From contig DCKE01000026.1 in assembly GCA_002320285.1 (NCBI GenBank), positions 149,071-213,070 on the forward strand: a stretch of DNA of 64,000 bases. Reading direction: 5' to 3'. A model generated the notes under the pieces. The model saw only the letters and a program-made list of their open reading frames with translations, was not told the origin of the DNA and ran no database searches. Made by a program: the position numbers and the translations under genes. Every line of letters begins with the position of its first letter. Position 1 is the first letter of the stretch. Origin of the DNA: Flavobacteriaceae bacterium UBA1682 (GTDB lineage Bacteria > Bacteroidota > Bacteroidia > Flavobacteriales > Flavobacteriaceae). This document shows positions 1 to 8,793 of the stretch, in pieces.

Positions 1-512
1 GCTATCGCTGCCATACGTTGTTCTACCTCCGCTTGGTTGGAGGTGTCCTTGCCCAATTCAAAAAGCTCTTTCCAGTTTTTACATCCTGCAATTTCATCAA
101 AAGAATAAATTTCTTTTAATTTAGGCAGCTCGTGTTTAACTTGCATAAGCTTGTCATAGATCTCCTGATCGGATACCACGCAATACTCGGCTTCGGAATG
201 CGTCAATATAAAATGGTAGTCCTCCGGAGCAATAGTCGGATAGATCGGAACATTTTGGGCACCTATTTGAAGTACACCAATATCCAATATACTCCAATCC
301 GTTCTGTTATTGGATGAGATCACTGCAATTTTAGTGTTTACGGCTATGCCCATTCTCAGTAATGCTCTAGAGATGGTATTGGCTTTTGAGATGTATTCCT
401 CCGTAGAGGTTTTGACCCATTTCCCATTTGTTTTAGTAACAAATGCATCTGTCAGTTTATGTTGTTTTAATTGTAAATAAGGAATATCAAAAAGTCTGGT
501 AGGTGTTGTCAT
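1..512 (-). CDS. Long-chain acyl-CoA synthetase (AMP-forming), N-terminal part
   Basis: The first about 170 residues of an AMP-binding (ANL superfamily) enzyme, cut by the window edge. The reverse strand reads MTTPTRLFDIPYLQLKQHKL from the ATG at 512, then continues through GKWVKTSTEEY and INTK-type segments to VISSNNRTDWSILDIGVLQ and the A3-like IYPTIAPEDY block. This N-terminal layout fits bacterial long-chain fatty acyl-CoA ligases, which activate fatty acids to acyl-CoA through an acyl-adenylate. The ATP-binding P-loop and catalytic motifs lie outside the window, so substrate and completeness cannot be judged. Confidence 0.85.
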   Translation of the reverse strand, partial: MTTPTRLFDIPYLQLKQHKLTDAFVTKTNGKWVKTSTEEYISKANTISRALLRMGIAVNTKIAVISSNNRTDWSILDIGVLQIGAQNVPIYPTIAPEDYHFILTHSEAEYCVVSDQEIYDKLMQVKHELPKLKEIYSFDEIAGCKNWKELFELGKDTSNQAEVEQRMAAI

Positions 513-954
513 GATTTTCTAAATTTTATATGCAAAGTAGTGAAAAAAAATCGATTTCAGTACTGCTTTATTGCGTTAATGTTGAGGTATTACTAAGTTT
601 TTATAACAGCAACAAAGAGGTGTATTTCGCTTTGTTCCTGCAGATATGTATTTCTTATATGCGATGCGATGCTAGGCTAATATAAGGAAAATTTAAATAT
701 TCTGGAAGATCTTGTATCGATCAATAGGCAATTTTTAGTATTTACTGCTATATCAAACGAGGGTTAATGGTTTGTTTGATCAAATTCTTTGCTGATCGTA
801 GCGGTTTTTAGGATTACTCTAGAGTTCTGTAAAAATGCTTGTTTTTTGACATTCGATCTCTAAGCTCTGATTAGCAAACGCTTTAACCGTATATTAAACC
901 CCAATAGCTGGCTTAGTTGAATGGTTTTTTATGCTGAACTATCTAAGTTTTAGT
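513..954. other. Intergenic region, no gene seen
   Basis: An AT-rich divergent region between the acyl-CoA synthetase and the sulfatase-fold membrane protein. I see no convincing ORF, repeat or RNA gene in it. The only clear signal is the -7 promoter element at its right edge (955-962). Confidence 0.6.
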
Positions 955-962
955 TACCTTTG
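955..962 (+). promoter_or_regulatory. Bacteroidota -7 promoter element
   Basis: TACCTTTG fits the TAnnTTTG consensus of the Bacteroidota primary sigma factor. Transcription would begin near 967, which puts the in-frame ATG at 985, not 931, at the start of the coding region. No clean TTTG -33 box is visible at the usual spacing. Confidence 0.6.
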
Positions 963-984
963 TGTTCCAAATAAAAACAGTTAT

Positions 985-2910
985 ATGAATAGTGCTAACT
1001 TTAGAATTAATGAGTTGTTGGTATTGGGGTATAGAATCTTTCTTGCCTTCTTTTTTTACTTTGTTGCTCGAACTTTATTTTTTATATACAATGCTGATTT
1101 GTTGAATGTTTCTTCGGTAGCAGAGTTTTTTAAATTAGCGTATTACGGAATCACCTTTGATCGAACTGCTATATTCTATGTCAACGCCCTGTTTATCTTA
1201 TTGTCGATTCTACCGTTATGGATCAATACACAGAAGACCTTTCAAAAAGTGTTGTTTTACATCTATTTTGTATGTAACCTGATTGCTTATGCGACCAATT
1301 TTATAGATTTTATTTACTATAAATTCATTTTCTCGAGAACCACTATGGCGGTAACCGCTACTTTGGAACACGAATCGAATAAAGGGGTGTTGTTATCTAA
1401 GTTCTTAGTGCATTACTGGCATGTATTTGCTCTTTTTATCGTTACAGCAGCACTGTGGATTTTCTTATACAAGTTGGTTAAAATAACCCCAGTAAAGTAT
1501 AAATACAACAAGCCTGCTTATTTTGGAGCTTCTGTTGTGATTTTCTTAGCCGTTGGAATAGGTATGTTGGCGGGTATCCGTGGAGATTTACAAAAGAGTA
1601 CACGACCTTTGAATATGATCGATGCCAACCGTTATGTACAAAAACCGGAACATGCCGATTTGATTTTAAATACACCATTTTCATTGATTCGTACTTTCGG
1701 AAAAACCAGTTTCCTAAAAGTCTCCTATATGCCTGAGGAGGAAGTAAAGAAATATCTTAGCTCGGAAAAATTTTATGCGAACAACGATCCATCCAAACCC
1801 AATATTGTATTATTTATTACAGAAAGTTTTTCGAGAGAATACATCCAATCGTTTAATGAGGATATGAATATTCCCAATTATGTCGGATACGCACCATTCA
1901 TCGATTCCTTAGCGCAACACAGTTTGTATTTTACCAATGCCTTTGCCAACGGTAGTAAGTCGATTCACGGAGTGTCTTCTGTAATTGCGGGTATACCCTC
2001 CTTTAAAGATGCCTTTACGTCATCTCCGTACCCAAAACAAAAAATTGAGTCGTTGGTTTCGACCTTGAATAGCGAGGGCTATGATACCTCATTCTTTCAT
2101 GGAGCGGCTAATGGATCTATGGGATTTTTAGGCTTCTCAAATATTTTGGGTTACGACCACTATTACGGTAGAACCGAATTTAATAATGACGATGAATTTG
2201 ATGGAGTATGGGGAATTTGGGATGAACCGTTCTTTCAATTTGTCAAACAAACTTTAGATAAGAAAGAGCAACCGTTTTTCAGTACTATATTTACGGTTTC
2301 ATCACATGAACCTTACAGTGTTCCAGAGAAGTATAAAGGCAAATTTCCTAAGGGTACCCAACCGATTCATCAAACGATCGGGTATACGGATTATTCGTTT
2401 AAAAAATTCTTTGAAGCGGCTAGTAAGGAGCCTTGGTTTAAAAACACCATTTTTATCATTACTGCCGATCATACCAATCAGATTGAATATAAAGAATACA
2501 CTAAGGTAATCAATAGAAGTGCCGTACCGATTTTGATTTATACACCAGACGGACGTTTACAAGGCAAAAGAACAGAGCTGGCTCAACAGATTGATATCTA
2601 CCCTACCATTTTGGATATCATTGGTTACAACAAGCCATTTCGTAGCTGGGGTAGAAGCTTAGTCGGTGATAACCAAGTGGAGCCCTTTACAGTAAATTAT
2701 ATTGCGAATCAATACAATTTTCAGCGCGGAAATTACATCTGTACGTTTGATGGTCAAAAGGTGACGGGGTTTTATGATATCAACGACAAAGGCTTAGAAA
2801 ATAATTTGATAGCGCATAAGAATGCCGAAATGGAATCCCTGGAGAAAGCTTGTAAAGCCTTTTTACAAGATTATTTTAACCGTATTATTGACCGAAAATT
2901 AGACAAATAA
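985..2910 (+). CDS. LTA synthase/phosphoethanolamine-transferase-like sulfatase-fold membrane protein
   Basis: A 641-residue inner-membrane enzyme of the alkaline-phosphatase/sulfatase superfamily (LtaS/MdoB/EptA type). About five hydrophobic segments fill the first 200 residues, followed by a periplasmic catalytic domain that starts near residue 270 (PNIVLFITESFSREY). The NGSKSIHG segment near residue 323 is where the Ser/Thr nucleophile is expected; SSHEPY near 441 and ITADHTN near 493 are metal/phosphate-site motifs. Family members transfer phosphoglycerol or phosphoethanolamine head groups to envelope glycans or lipid A; the substrate here is unknown. The longer frame opens at 931, but the -7 element at 955 makes the ATG at 985 (MNSANFRINELL) the better start. 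An intrinsic terminator follows directly. Confidence 0.85.
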   Translation: MNSANFRINELLVLGYRIFLAFFFYFVARTLFFIYNADLLNVSSVAEFFKLAYYGITFDRTAIFYVNALFILLSILPLWINTQKTFQKVLFYIYFVCNLIAYATNFIDFIYYKFIFSRTTMAVTATLEHESNKGVLLSKFLVHYWHVFALFIVTAALWIFLYKLVKITPVKYKYNKPAYFGASVVIFLAVGIGMLAGIRGDLQKSTRPLNMIDANRYVQKPEHADLILNTPFSLIRTFGKTSFLKVSYMPEEEVKKYLSSEKFYANNDPSKPNIVLFITESFSREYIQSFNEDMNIPNYVGYAPFIDSLAQHSLYFTNAFANGSKSIHGVSSVIAGIPSFKDAFTSSPYPKQKIESLVSTLNSEGYDTSFFHGAANGSMGFLGFSNILGYDHYYGRTEFNNDDEFDGVWGIWDEPFFQFVKQTLDKKEQPFFSTIFTVSSHEPYSVPEKYKGKFPKGTQPIHQTIGYTDYSFKKFFEAASKEPWFKNTIFIITADHTNQIEYKEYTKVINRSAVPILIYTPDGRLQGKRTELAQQIDIYPTILDIIGYNKPFRSWGRSLVGDNQVEPFTVNYIANQYNFQRGNYICTFDGQKVTGFYDINDKGLENNLIAHKNAEMESLEKACKAFLQDYFNRIIDRKLDK

Positions 2911-2933
2911 TCGGAAGTGACGGGAATTAAAAA

Positions 2934-2968
2934 AGCGCAATACTACTTGAGTATTGCGCTTTTTTTTT
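2934..2968 (+). terminator. Intrinsic terminator
   Basis: AGCGCAATACT and AGTATTGCGCT form a perfect 11-bp stem with a 5-nt loop, followed by a run of T. It lies about 25 bp past the stop of the membrane transferase. Confidence 0.9.
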
Positions 2969-3117
2969 AGGTAATTTGTAACTGTTCTAGTAGGGTAGAC
3001 CGCATTTACTGATTCAAGATCTTCGTAATTTTTTAGACTTATTGCGGACGATCACTAACGTTTATTTTAAATGGCCTTAACCGGCCAAAACAGCTTTATG
3101 TTACTTTATTCAGCGGT

Positions 3118-3840
3118 TTAAAAATTGGGGCTTAGATTGTATTTCTTATAGAAATTATCTAGTATTTCAACAACTTGCTCCGGATCATCAACAATTTTGA
3201 TCAGGTTGAGGTCTTCGGCATTAATATTACTGTATTTTTCTAACATAACCGATTTGATCCAATCAAATAGGCCAGTCCAAAATTCACTTCCCACTAATAT
3301 GATGGGAAATTTGCCTATTTTTTTAGTTTGAATTAGTGTTATCGCCTCAAACAACTCGTCCAAAGTACCAAATCCACCCGGCATAACTACAAAGCCTTGT
3401 GAATATTTGACAAACATCACTTTGCGCACAAAGAAATAATCGAATTGTAGGTTTTTGTCTACATCAATATAGGGGTTGAAGTGTTGTTCAAACGGCAATT
3501 CTATATTTAGACCAACGGAGATTCCGCCACCGAGATGTGCACCTTTGTTACCGGCTTCCATGATACCAGGGCCGCCTCCGGTGATAACTCCATATCCAGC
3601 TTTACTAATTTTGTAAGCGATCTTTTCCGCAAGTCCGTAATACTTGTCTTCCGGTTTTGTTCTGGCTGATCCAAAAATGGAGACGCAAGGACCAATACGT
3701 CCCATTTTTTCATATCCATTAACAAATTCAGACATTATTTTGAAAATGGCCCAAGAATCATTGCTTTTGATTTCGTTCCAGTTCTTTTGTTTTAAGTTGT
3801 GGGTGATTTTTTCTTCTTCGTTTTCAAATTCTACGTTCAT
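3118..3840 (-). CDS. LOG-family protein (TIGR00730; nucleoside monophosphate phosphoribohydrolase-like)
   Basis: A 240-residue cytosolic protein of the LOG / 'putative lysine decarboxylase' Rossmann family. It has the paired signatures GGGPGIMEAGNKGA (about residues 88-101) and PGGFGTLDELFEAI (about 154-167), the nucleotide-binding motifs of cytokinin riboside 5'-monophosphate phosphoribohydrolases. Proven members cleave the N-glycosidic bond of AMP-type nucleotides and the old lysine decarboxylase label is not supported. It carries about 50 extra N-terminal residues before VSIFGSAR, as in the longer TIGR00730 subgroup. It is transcribed alone, convergent with the upstream membrane transferase. 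Confidence 0.9.
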   Translation of the reverse strand: MNVEFENEEEKITHNLKQKNWNEIKSNDSWAIFKIMSEFVNGYEKMGRIGPCVSIFGSARTKPEDKYYGLAEKIAYKISKAGYGVITGGGPGIMEAGNKGAHLGGGISVGLNIELPFEQHFNPYIDVDKNLQFDYFFVRKVMFVKYSQGFVVMPGGFGTLDELFEAITLIQTKKIGKFPIILVGSEFWTGLFDWIKSVMLEKYSNINAEDLNLIKIVDDPEQVVEILDNFYKKYNLSPNF

Positions 3841-3943
3841 ATACAGGTATTATTTGTTTTAAAAGCATGTATAAGTCAATCCAAGCCGATGTGAGTCTTA
3901 TAAACTAACATCGACTTCGATATTTTTATATTCCTTTATTTGA

Positions 3944-6772
3944 TTAAAATTCCTTTTTTAAGAATTGAGCGGTATAACTTTTTTTGTCTTTGATCAATTC
4001 TTCCGGTGTACCTGTAGCAACAACTTTGCCACCTTTACTTCCGCCTTCATATCCGATGTCAATAATATAGTCTGATAATTTGACTACATCTAAATTGTGT
4101 TCGATAATTAAGACGGTGTTGCCCTTGTCGACCAATTTGTCAATAACCTCCATCAATACTCTGATATCTTCAAAATGTAAACCGGTTGTCGGTTCATCGA
4201 GTATGTAAAAAGTATTACCGGTGTCTTTCTTAGATAATTCCGTGGCCAACTTGATGCGTTGGGCTTCTCCTCCGGATAAAGTGGTGCTCTGCTGCCCTAA
4301 GGTAATGTATCCCAAGCCGACATCTTGTATCGTTTTGATTTTTCGGTAGATTTTTGGAATATTCTCGAAGAATTCCACAGCTTCATCCACCATCATATTT
4401 AAAATATCAGAAATCGATTTGCCCTTATAACGCACCTCCAGGGTTTCGCGATTAAAACGTTTTCCTTGACAGGTTTCACATTCTACATAAACATCGGGTA
4501 GAAAACTCATCTCTATAGTGCGCACTCCTGATCCCTCACAGGTGTCACAACGACCACCTTTGACGTTAAAGCTAAAACGCCCGGGTTTATAACCCCTTAT
4601 TGATGCCTCTGGAGTTTGTGAGAACAGATTGCGTATTTCAGAGAATACTTCTGTATATGTAGCTGGATTAGAGCGTGGTGTACGTCCGATAGGACTCTGA
4701 TCAATGGCGATAACTTTATCTAGAAATTCCAAACCCTCAATGCTTTTATACGGTTGAGGTTTCTTCACTGCATTAAAGAAATGGGCATTTAAAATCGGAT
4801 ATAAGGTTTCATTGATCAAGGTTGATTTACCCGATCCCGAAACTCCGGTAACACAAGTTAACGTGCCCAATGGAATAGAGATCGACACATTTTTTAAATT
4901 GTTTCCAGTAGCGCCTTTTAAGGTTAAAGCGTGGCCATTGCCCTCGCGACGTTTTTCGGGAATTTTAATGGCTAATTTCCCATTTAAGTATGATGCGGTT
5001 AGCGTGTCCTCAAGCAACAATTCTGCGGGTGTACCCGCACTGATGATTTGACCGCCATTTTTTCCAGCTCGTGGGCCAATATCAATGACGTAGTCGGCTT
5101 TTAAAATCATGTCCTTGTCGTGTTCAACAACTAAAACAGAATTACCGATGTCGCGCAATTGTTCGAGCGAATGAATCAGTTTTTCATTATCGCGTTGGTG
5201 TAAACCGATGCTGGGTTCATCTAAAATGTATAAGACACCTACTAATTGTGATCCGATTTGGGTAGCCAAACGAATACGTTGGGCTTCTCCACCCGAGAGG
5301 GTCTTGGAACTTCGGTTTAACATCAAATAGTTTAAACCGACATCCATAAGAAATGAAAGGCGGGTACTGATTTCTTTGATGATTTCACTACCGATTTGCA
5401 ATTGTTTTTTGCTGAGATGTTTCTCAACTGTAGCAAACCAACTGCTGAGTTGATCGATGTCCATCTGCACCAATTCACCGATGTTTTTTTCGTCAATTTT
5501 AAAATACAGCGCTTCTTGTTTTAAGCGGGTACCGTGACAGCTTGGACAAACGATTTCGTCCATATATTCCTTTGCCCAACGCTTGATAGAGGCGGTCGGA
5601 CTTTCGTCGTATTGGTTTTTGATGAAATTAGAAATTCCCTCAAAATCAATTTTATAATTTTTGGTGATGCCCGCTGTTTTAGAAAGCACTGAAAAACTTT
5701 CTTTGCCGCCTTGGAGTATCATTTCCATCGCAACATCGGGTATCTTGGATATAGGATCAGATAAGCTAAACTCAAATTTTTGAGCAATGATTTCCAATTG
5801 TTTAAAAATCCAAGTGTTTTTATAGATTCCCAACGGCGCTAAACCGCCATTTCGTATGGATAATTCGGTATTGGGGATGATTTTCTTGAGATTGATCTCA
5901 TTGATACTTCCCAGACCATTACAAGTTGGGCAAGCTCCTTTCGGGGAGTTAAATGAAAAATTGTTGGGTTCTGGATTGGAATACGAAATTCCGGTAGAGG
6001 GACACATCAAATGGCGGCTGAAATAGCGTATCGTTTGACTTTCCTGCTCGAGTATAATAATGGTATCGTCTCCGTGATACATAGCGGTTTTTAAACTCTC
6101 CACCAAACGCTGACGGTTGGTATCCGAATCGTCAATTTGCATGCGATCAATAACGGTTTCTATATCGTGATTTTTATAACGATCCAGCTTCATGCCCGGT
6201 TCTATATCCTTAACCGTTCCATCGACCCGAACTTTAAGAAAACCTTGTTTGGATATTTGTTCAAACAATTCTCTATAATGTCCCTTACGCGATCGTACAA
6301 TCGGCGCTAATATAGATATTCTCTTTTGGTTAAAATCTCTGGTGATCAACTCGATGATTTGCTCGTCGGAGTAGCTGACCATTTTCTCACCGGTATTATA
6401 ACTATAGGCTTCGCCAGCACGCGCGTACAATAGGCGTAGAAAATCGTATATTTCCGTAATAGTACCAACGGTAGAACGCGGACTCTTGTTGGTGGTTTTT
6501 TGCTCAATAGCAATCACCGGAGACAAACCGTCAATTTTATCCACATCCGGTCGTTCTAGGCCACCAAGAAATTGGCGGGCATAGGCCGAGAAAGTTTCTA
6601 TATAACGACGTTGACCCTCTGCATAGATCGTATCAAAAGCCAAGGAAGATTTACCCGAACCCGAAAGCCCTGTAATGACAACCAAACGCTCTCTAGGAAT
6701 AATGACGTCTATATTTTTTAAGTTGTGCACTCGAGCTCCTAAAACTTCAATCGTGTCTTCTGTTTTTAACAT
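3944..6772 (-). CDS. uvrA: Excinuclease ABC subunit A
   Basis: UvrA, 942 residues, the damage-recognition ATPase of nucleotide excision repair. It has two ABC modules: Walker A GLSGSGKSS at residues 35-43 and GVSGSGKST in the second half, with LSGGEAQRIRLA and LSGGEAQRIKLA signatures and ILDEPS/ILDEPT Walker B motifs. The C-terminal zinc module is complete (CDTCEGSG ... CETCQGKR). The first zinc module reads CPSTG ... CPTCNG and so lacks one of four Cys; I recall the same in other Bacteroidota UvrA proteins. A longer frame opens at 6796, but that codon lies inside the -7 element (6796-6803), so the ATG at 6772 (MLKTEDTIEVLG) is chosen. Confidence 0.97.
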   Translation of the reverse strand: MLKTEDTIEVLGARVHNLKNIDVIIPRERLVVITGLSGSGKSSLAFDTIYAEGQRRYIETFSAYARQFLGGLERPDVDKIDGLSPVIAIEQKTTNKSPRSTVGTITEIYDFLRLLYARAGEAYSYNTGEKMVSYSDEQIIELITRDFNQKRISILAPIVRSRKGHYRELFEQISKQGFLKVRVDGTVKDIEPGMKLDRYKNHDIETVIDRMQIDDSDTNRQRLVESLKTAMYHGDDTIIILEQESQTIRYFSRHLMCPSTGISYSNPEPNNFSFNSPKGACPTCNGLGSINEINLKKIIPNTELSIRNGGLAPLGIYKNTWIFKQLEIIAQKFEFSLSDPISKIPDVAMEMILQGGKESFSVLSKTAGITKNYKIDFEGISNFIKNQYDESPTASIKRWAKEYMDEIVCPSCHGTRLKQEALYFKIDEKNIGELVQMDIDQLSSWFATVEKHLSKKQLQIGSEIIKEISTRLSFLMDVGLNYLMLNRSSKTLSGGEAQRIRLATQIGSQLVGVLYILDEPSIGLHQRDNEKLIHSLEQLRDIGNSVLVVEHDKDMILKADYVIDIGPRAGKNGGQIISAGTPAELLLEDTLTASYLNGKLAIKIPEKRREGNGHALTLKGATGNNLKNVSISIPLGTLTCVTGVSGSGKSTLINETLYPILNAHFFNAVKKPQPYKSIEGLEFLDKVIAIDQSPIGRTPRSNPATYTEVFSEIRNLFSQTPEASIRGYKPGRFSFNVKGGRCDTCEGSGVRTIEMSFLPDVYVECETCQGKRFNRETLEVRYKGKSISDILNMMVDEAVEFFENIPKIYRKIKTIQDVGLGYITLGQQSTTLSGGEAQRIKLATELSKKDTGNTFYILDEPTTGLHFEDIRVLMEVIDKLVDKGNTVLIIEHNLDVVKLSDYIIDIGYEGGSKGGKVVATGTPEELIKDKKSYTAQFLKKEF

Positions 6773-6795
6773 ATAAGATATGAATTGGCAAAACA

Positions 6796-6826
6796 CAAAG
6801 ATACATTTTTATAAGTTTTGCGACAA
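6796..6826 (-). promoter_or_regulatory. uvrA promoter
   Basis: On the minus strand TTG (6826-6824), a 20-bp spacer and TATCTTTG (6803-6796) match the Bacteroidota -33/-7 layout. Start of transcription is expected near 6791, about 20 nt before the ATG at 6772. No LexA-like box is apparent. Confidence 0.65.
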
Positions 6827-6929
6827 TTAATTCCGTGATATTGAATAGGCGAATTGTTCTTTTAAATTCGATAATAAAAGTTGTACAGCAGGGAAATTTT
6901 GAGCTTTTTTAGCTGCTACAGCAGTAGGT

Positions 6930-8744
6930 TTACTCAATTCTCATCGAACTTAAACTGGATCTATACACCTCTAGAAGCTCGGATTTATTGAGGAAACCAA
7001 TATATTTCTTATCCTGTTGTACCAATACATTCTCCACGTGATTCGTTTCAAAGGCTTCAATGATTACTTCAGTAGTATCGGCGTAAGACACTATTACTGG
7101 GGTTTCTATCAAATCTTTGATCGGCGTAAATTTCGTTTGAAAGGAATTAAAAACTACCGGTCGCACCGAATCAAAATTGACGATTCCAAAAATAGATCCA
7201 TCGGGATTGACAATTGGAATAAAACTCTGCTTCGTCGACGAAAATATATGTACCACATCTTGGGTCGTTTGATCGGGATACAAGGTCAAGATATCGTTTT
7301 TAATATATTTATGTGCAACTATAGTACTGAGTATATTACGGTCTTTGTCCGATGTAAAAACCATGCCGGTATCGGCAATGGACTTGATGTCCATCGAGTG
7401 TTTTTCCATGTTCTTAGAAATAGCAAAACTGATGGAGGAAACGATAAGCAACGGAATCATTAAACCGTAACCTCCGGTAATTTCGGCGATCAAAAAGATA
7501 GCAGTCAGCGGTGCGTGAAACAGGCCACTCAATACGCCAGCCATTCCAACGACTGTGAAATTACTAACGGGCAATTCTTTTAAGCCGATTAATCCGACAA
7601 ATTTTGATATGACAAATCCCAAGTAAGAACCGACAAATAGGGAAGGTGCAAAGTTACCTCCATTTCCACCACTACCGAGTGTGAGCCCCGTGGCGAGCAC
7701 CTTGATAAACATCGTACAACCTACAAACAACAGTAAAATCCATTGATTGGATTTGAAACCGGCCAATAAAGAGTTGTCTAAAATCATTTGCGGATGATCG
7801 CTCGAGAGGGCTTTGATGCTTTCATATCCCTCACCAAAGAGCATCGGGAAGAAGAAGATCAAGATGGCCAGTAACGAAGCTCCAATCATCGCTTTTCGAT
7901 AGACATTGCCTTCGAATTTGGCAAAATAATGTTCGATTTTCCGAAACATTCTTGCGTGATAAACAGAAACCAAACCCGCTAAAATTCCAGTTAGGATGTA
8001 ATAAGGGATATTGCTGGAGTCGAAGGTCAATTGTTGTTTGAATGATAAGAGAATATCTTCCTTAATAACCATATTGGAAACAATCGCTCCTGTTGCAGAA
8101 GAAATCATAATAGGTATAAAGGCCGACACACTCATATCCGCTAAAATTACCTCGATAGCAAAGAGTACACCGGCAATTGGAGCATTAAAGGCCGCAGCTA
8201 TACCGGCGGCTACACCACAAGCCAGTAGTAGGGTACGGTCTTTGTAATTGAGTTTATAAGCTTGAGCATAGTTCGATCCAAATGCCGCTCCTGTGATGGT
8301 AATTGGTGACTCCAAACCCGCAGATCCCCCCATACCAACGGTTAGAGAGCTCGTTACAATCTGGGCATACATTTGCTTGCGTGGCATCATTCCCGAGCGC
8401 TTGGCTACGGCAATCATGATCTGGGCAGTACCTTTTTCGATACTTCCATTTAGGAATTTTCGAATCACGAAGACCGTCATCAATATACCGATAATCGGTA
8501 AAATACTGTTACTATAAGGTAAATGTAATATACCGTCGATATAATTGGTAAAACGGAAAACCGAATGGGCAAAATATTTTAGTACAATTACTGCTAAAGC
8601 CGATGAAGCACCGACCAAAACACAAGAGAAATAAATAAATTGACGCTCGGATAAAATTGATTTCAAAAAATAAATCGAACCTTGTAAGTATCTAAAGGTT
8701 TGATTTAGTGTGCTTTTTATTCGAGACTTGTTGGTTTTCTTCAT
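6930..8744 (-). CDS. CLC chloride channel/transporter with C-terminal CBS pair
   Basis: A 604-residue CLC-family membrane protein with about ten transmembrane segments and two CBS domains after residue 450. The external gating glutamate is present (AGLESPIT, equivalent to GREGP), as are GSGGNGGNFAP and HAPLTAIFLIAE. The helix that carries the tandem EE in ClC-ec1 (LFIIEEM) reads LFAIEVIL, so the proton glutamate equivalent to E203 is Val, as in CLC channels. The GSGIP selectivity loop is also divergent (EKGTAQI). Passive Cl- or fluoride/anion flux rather than tight H+/Cl- exchange is therefore possible. It lies 49 bp downstream of ggt on the same strand; TACTTTTG at 8756-8749 could be its own -7 element but would leave almost no leader. 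Confidence 0.9.
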   Translation of the reverse strand: MKKTNKSRIKSTLNQTFRYLQGSIYFLKSILSERQFIYFSCVLVGASSALAVIVLKYFAHSVFRFTNYIDGILHLPYSNSILPIIGILMTVFVIRKFLNGSIEKGTAQIMIAVAKRSGMMPRKQMYAQIVTSSLTVGMGGSAGLESPITITGAAFGSNYAQAYKLNYKDRTLLLACGVAAGIAAAFNAPIAGVLFAIEVILADMSVSAFIPIMISSATGAIVSNMVIKEDILLSFKQQLTFDSSNIPYYILTGILAGLVSVYHARMFRKIEHYFAKFEGNVYRKAMIGASLLAILIFFFPMLFGEGYESIKALSSDHPQMILDNSLLAGFKSNQWILLLFVGCTMFIKVLATGLTLGSGGNGGNFAPSLFVGSYLGFVISKFVGLIGLKELPVSNFTVVGMAGVLSGLFHAPLTAIFLIAEITGGYGLMIPLLIVSSISFAISKNMEKHSMDIKSIADTGMVFTSDKDRNILSTIVAHKYIKNDILTLYPDQTTQDVVHIFSSTKQSFIPIVNPDGSIFGIVNFDSVRPVVFNSFQTKFTPIKDLIETPVIVSYADTTEVIIEAFETNHVENVLVQQDKKYIGFLNKSELLEVYRSSLSSMRIE

Positions 8745-8793
8745 AGATCAAAAGTACTGGGAAAAATGCAGAGTAACAAAAGCTTTATGATAA

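Noticed and set aside
4812..5051. Antisense open frames within uvrA and other long genes
   Set aside because: They are shadows of strongly conserved coding sequence on the other strand with no independent signals.
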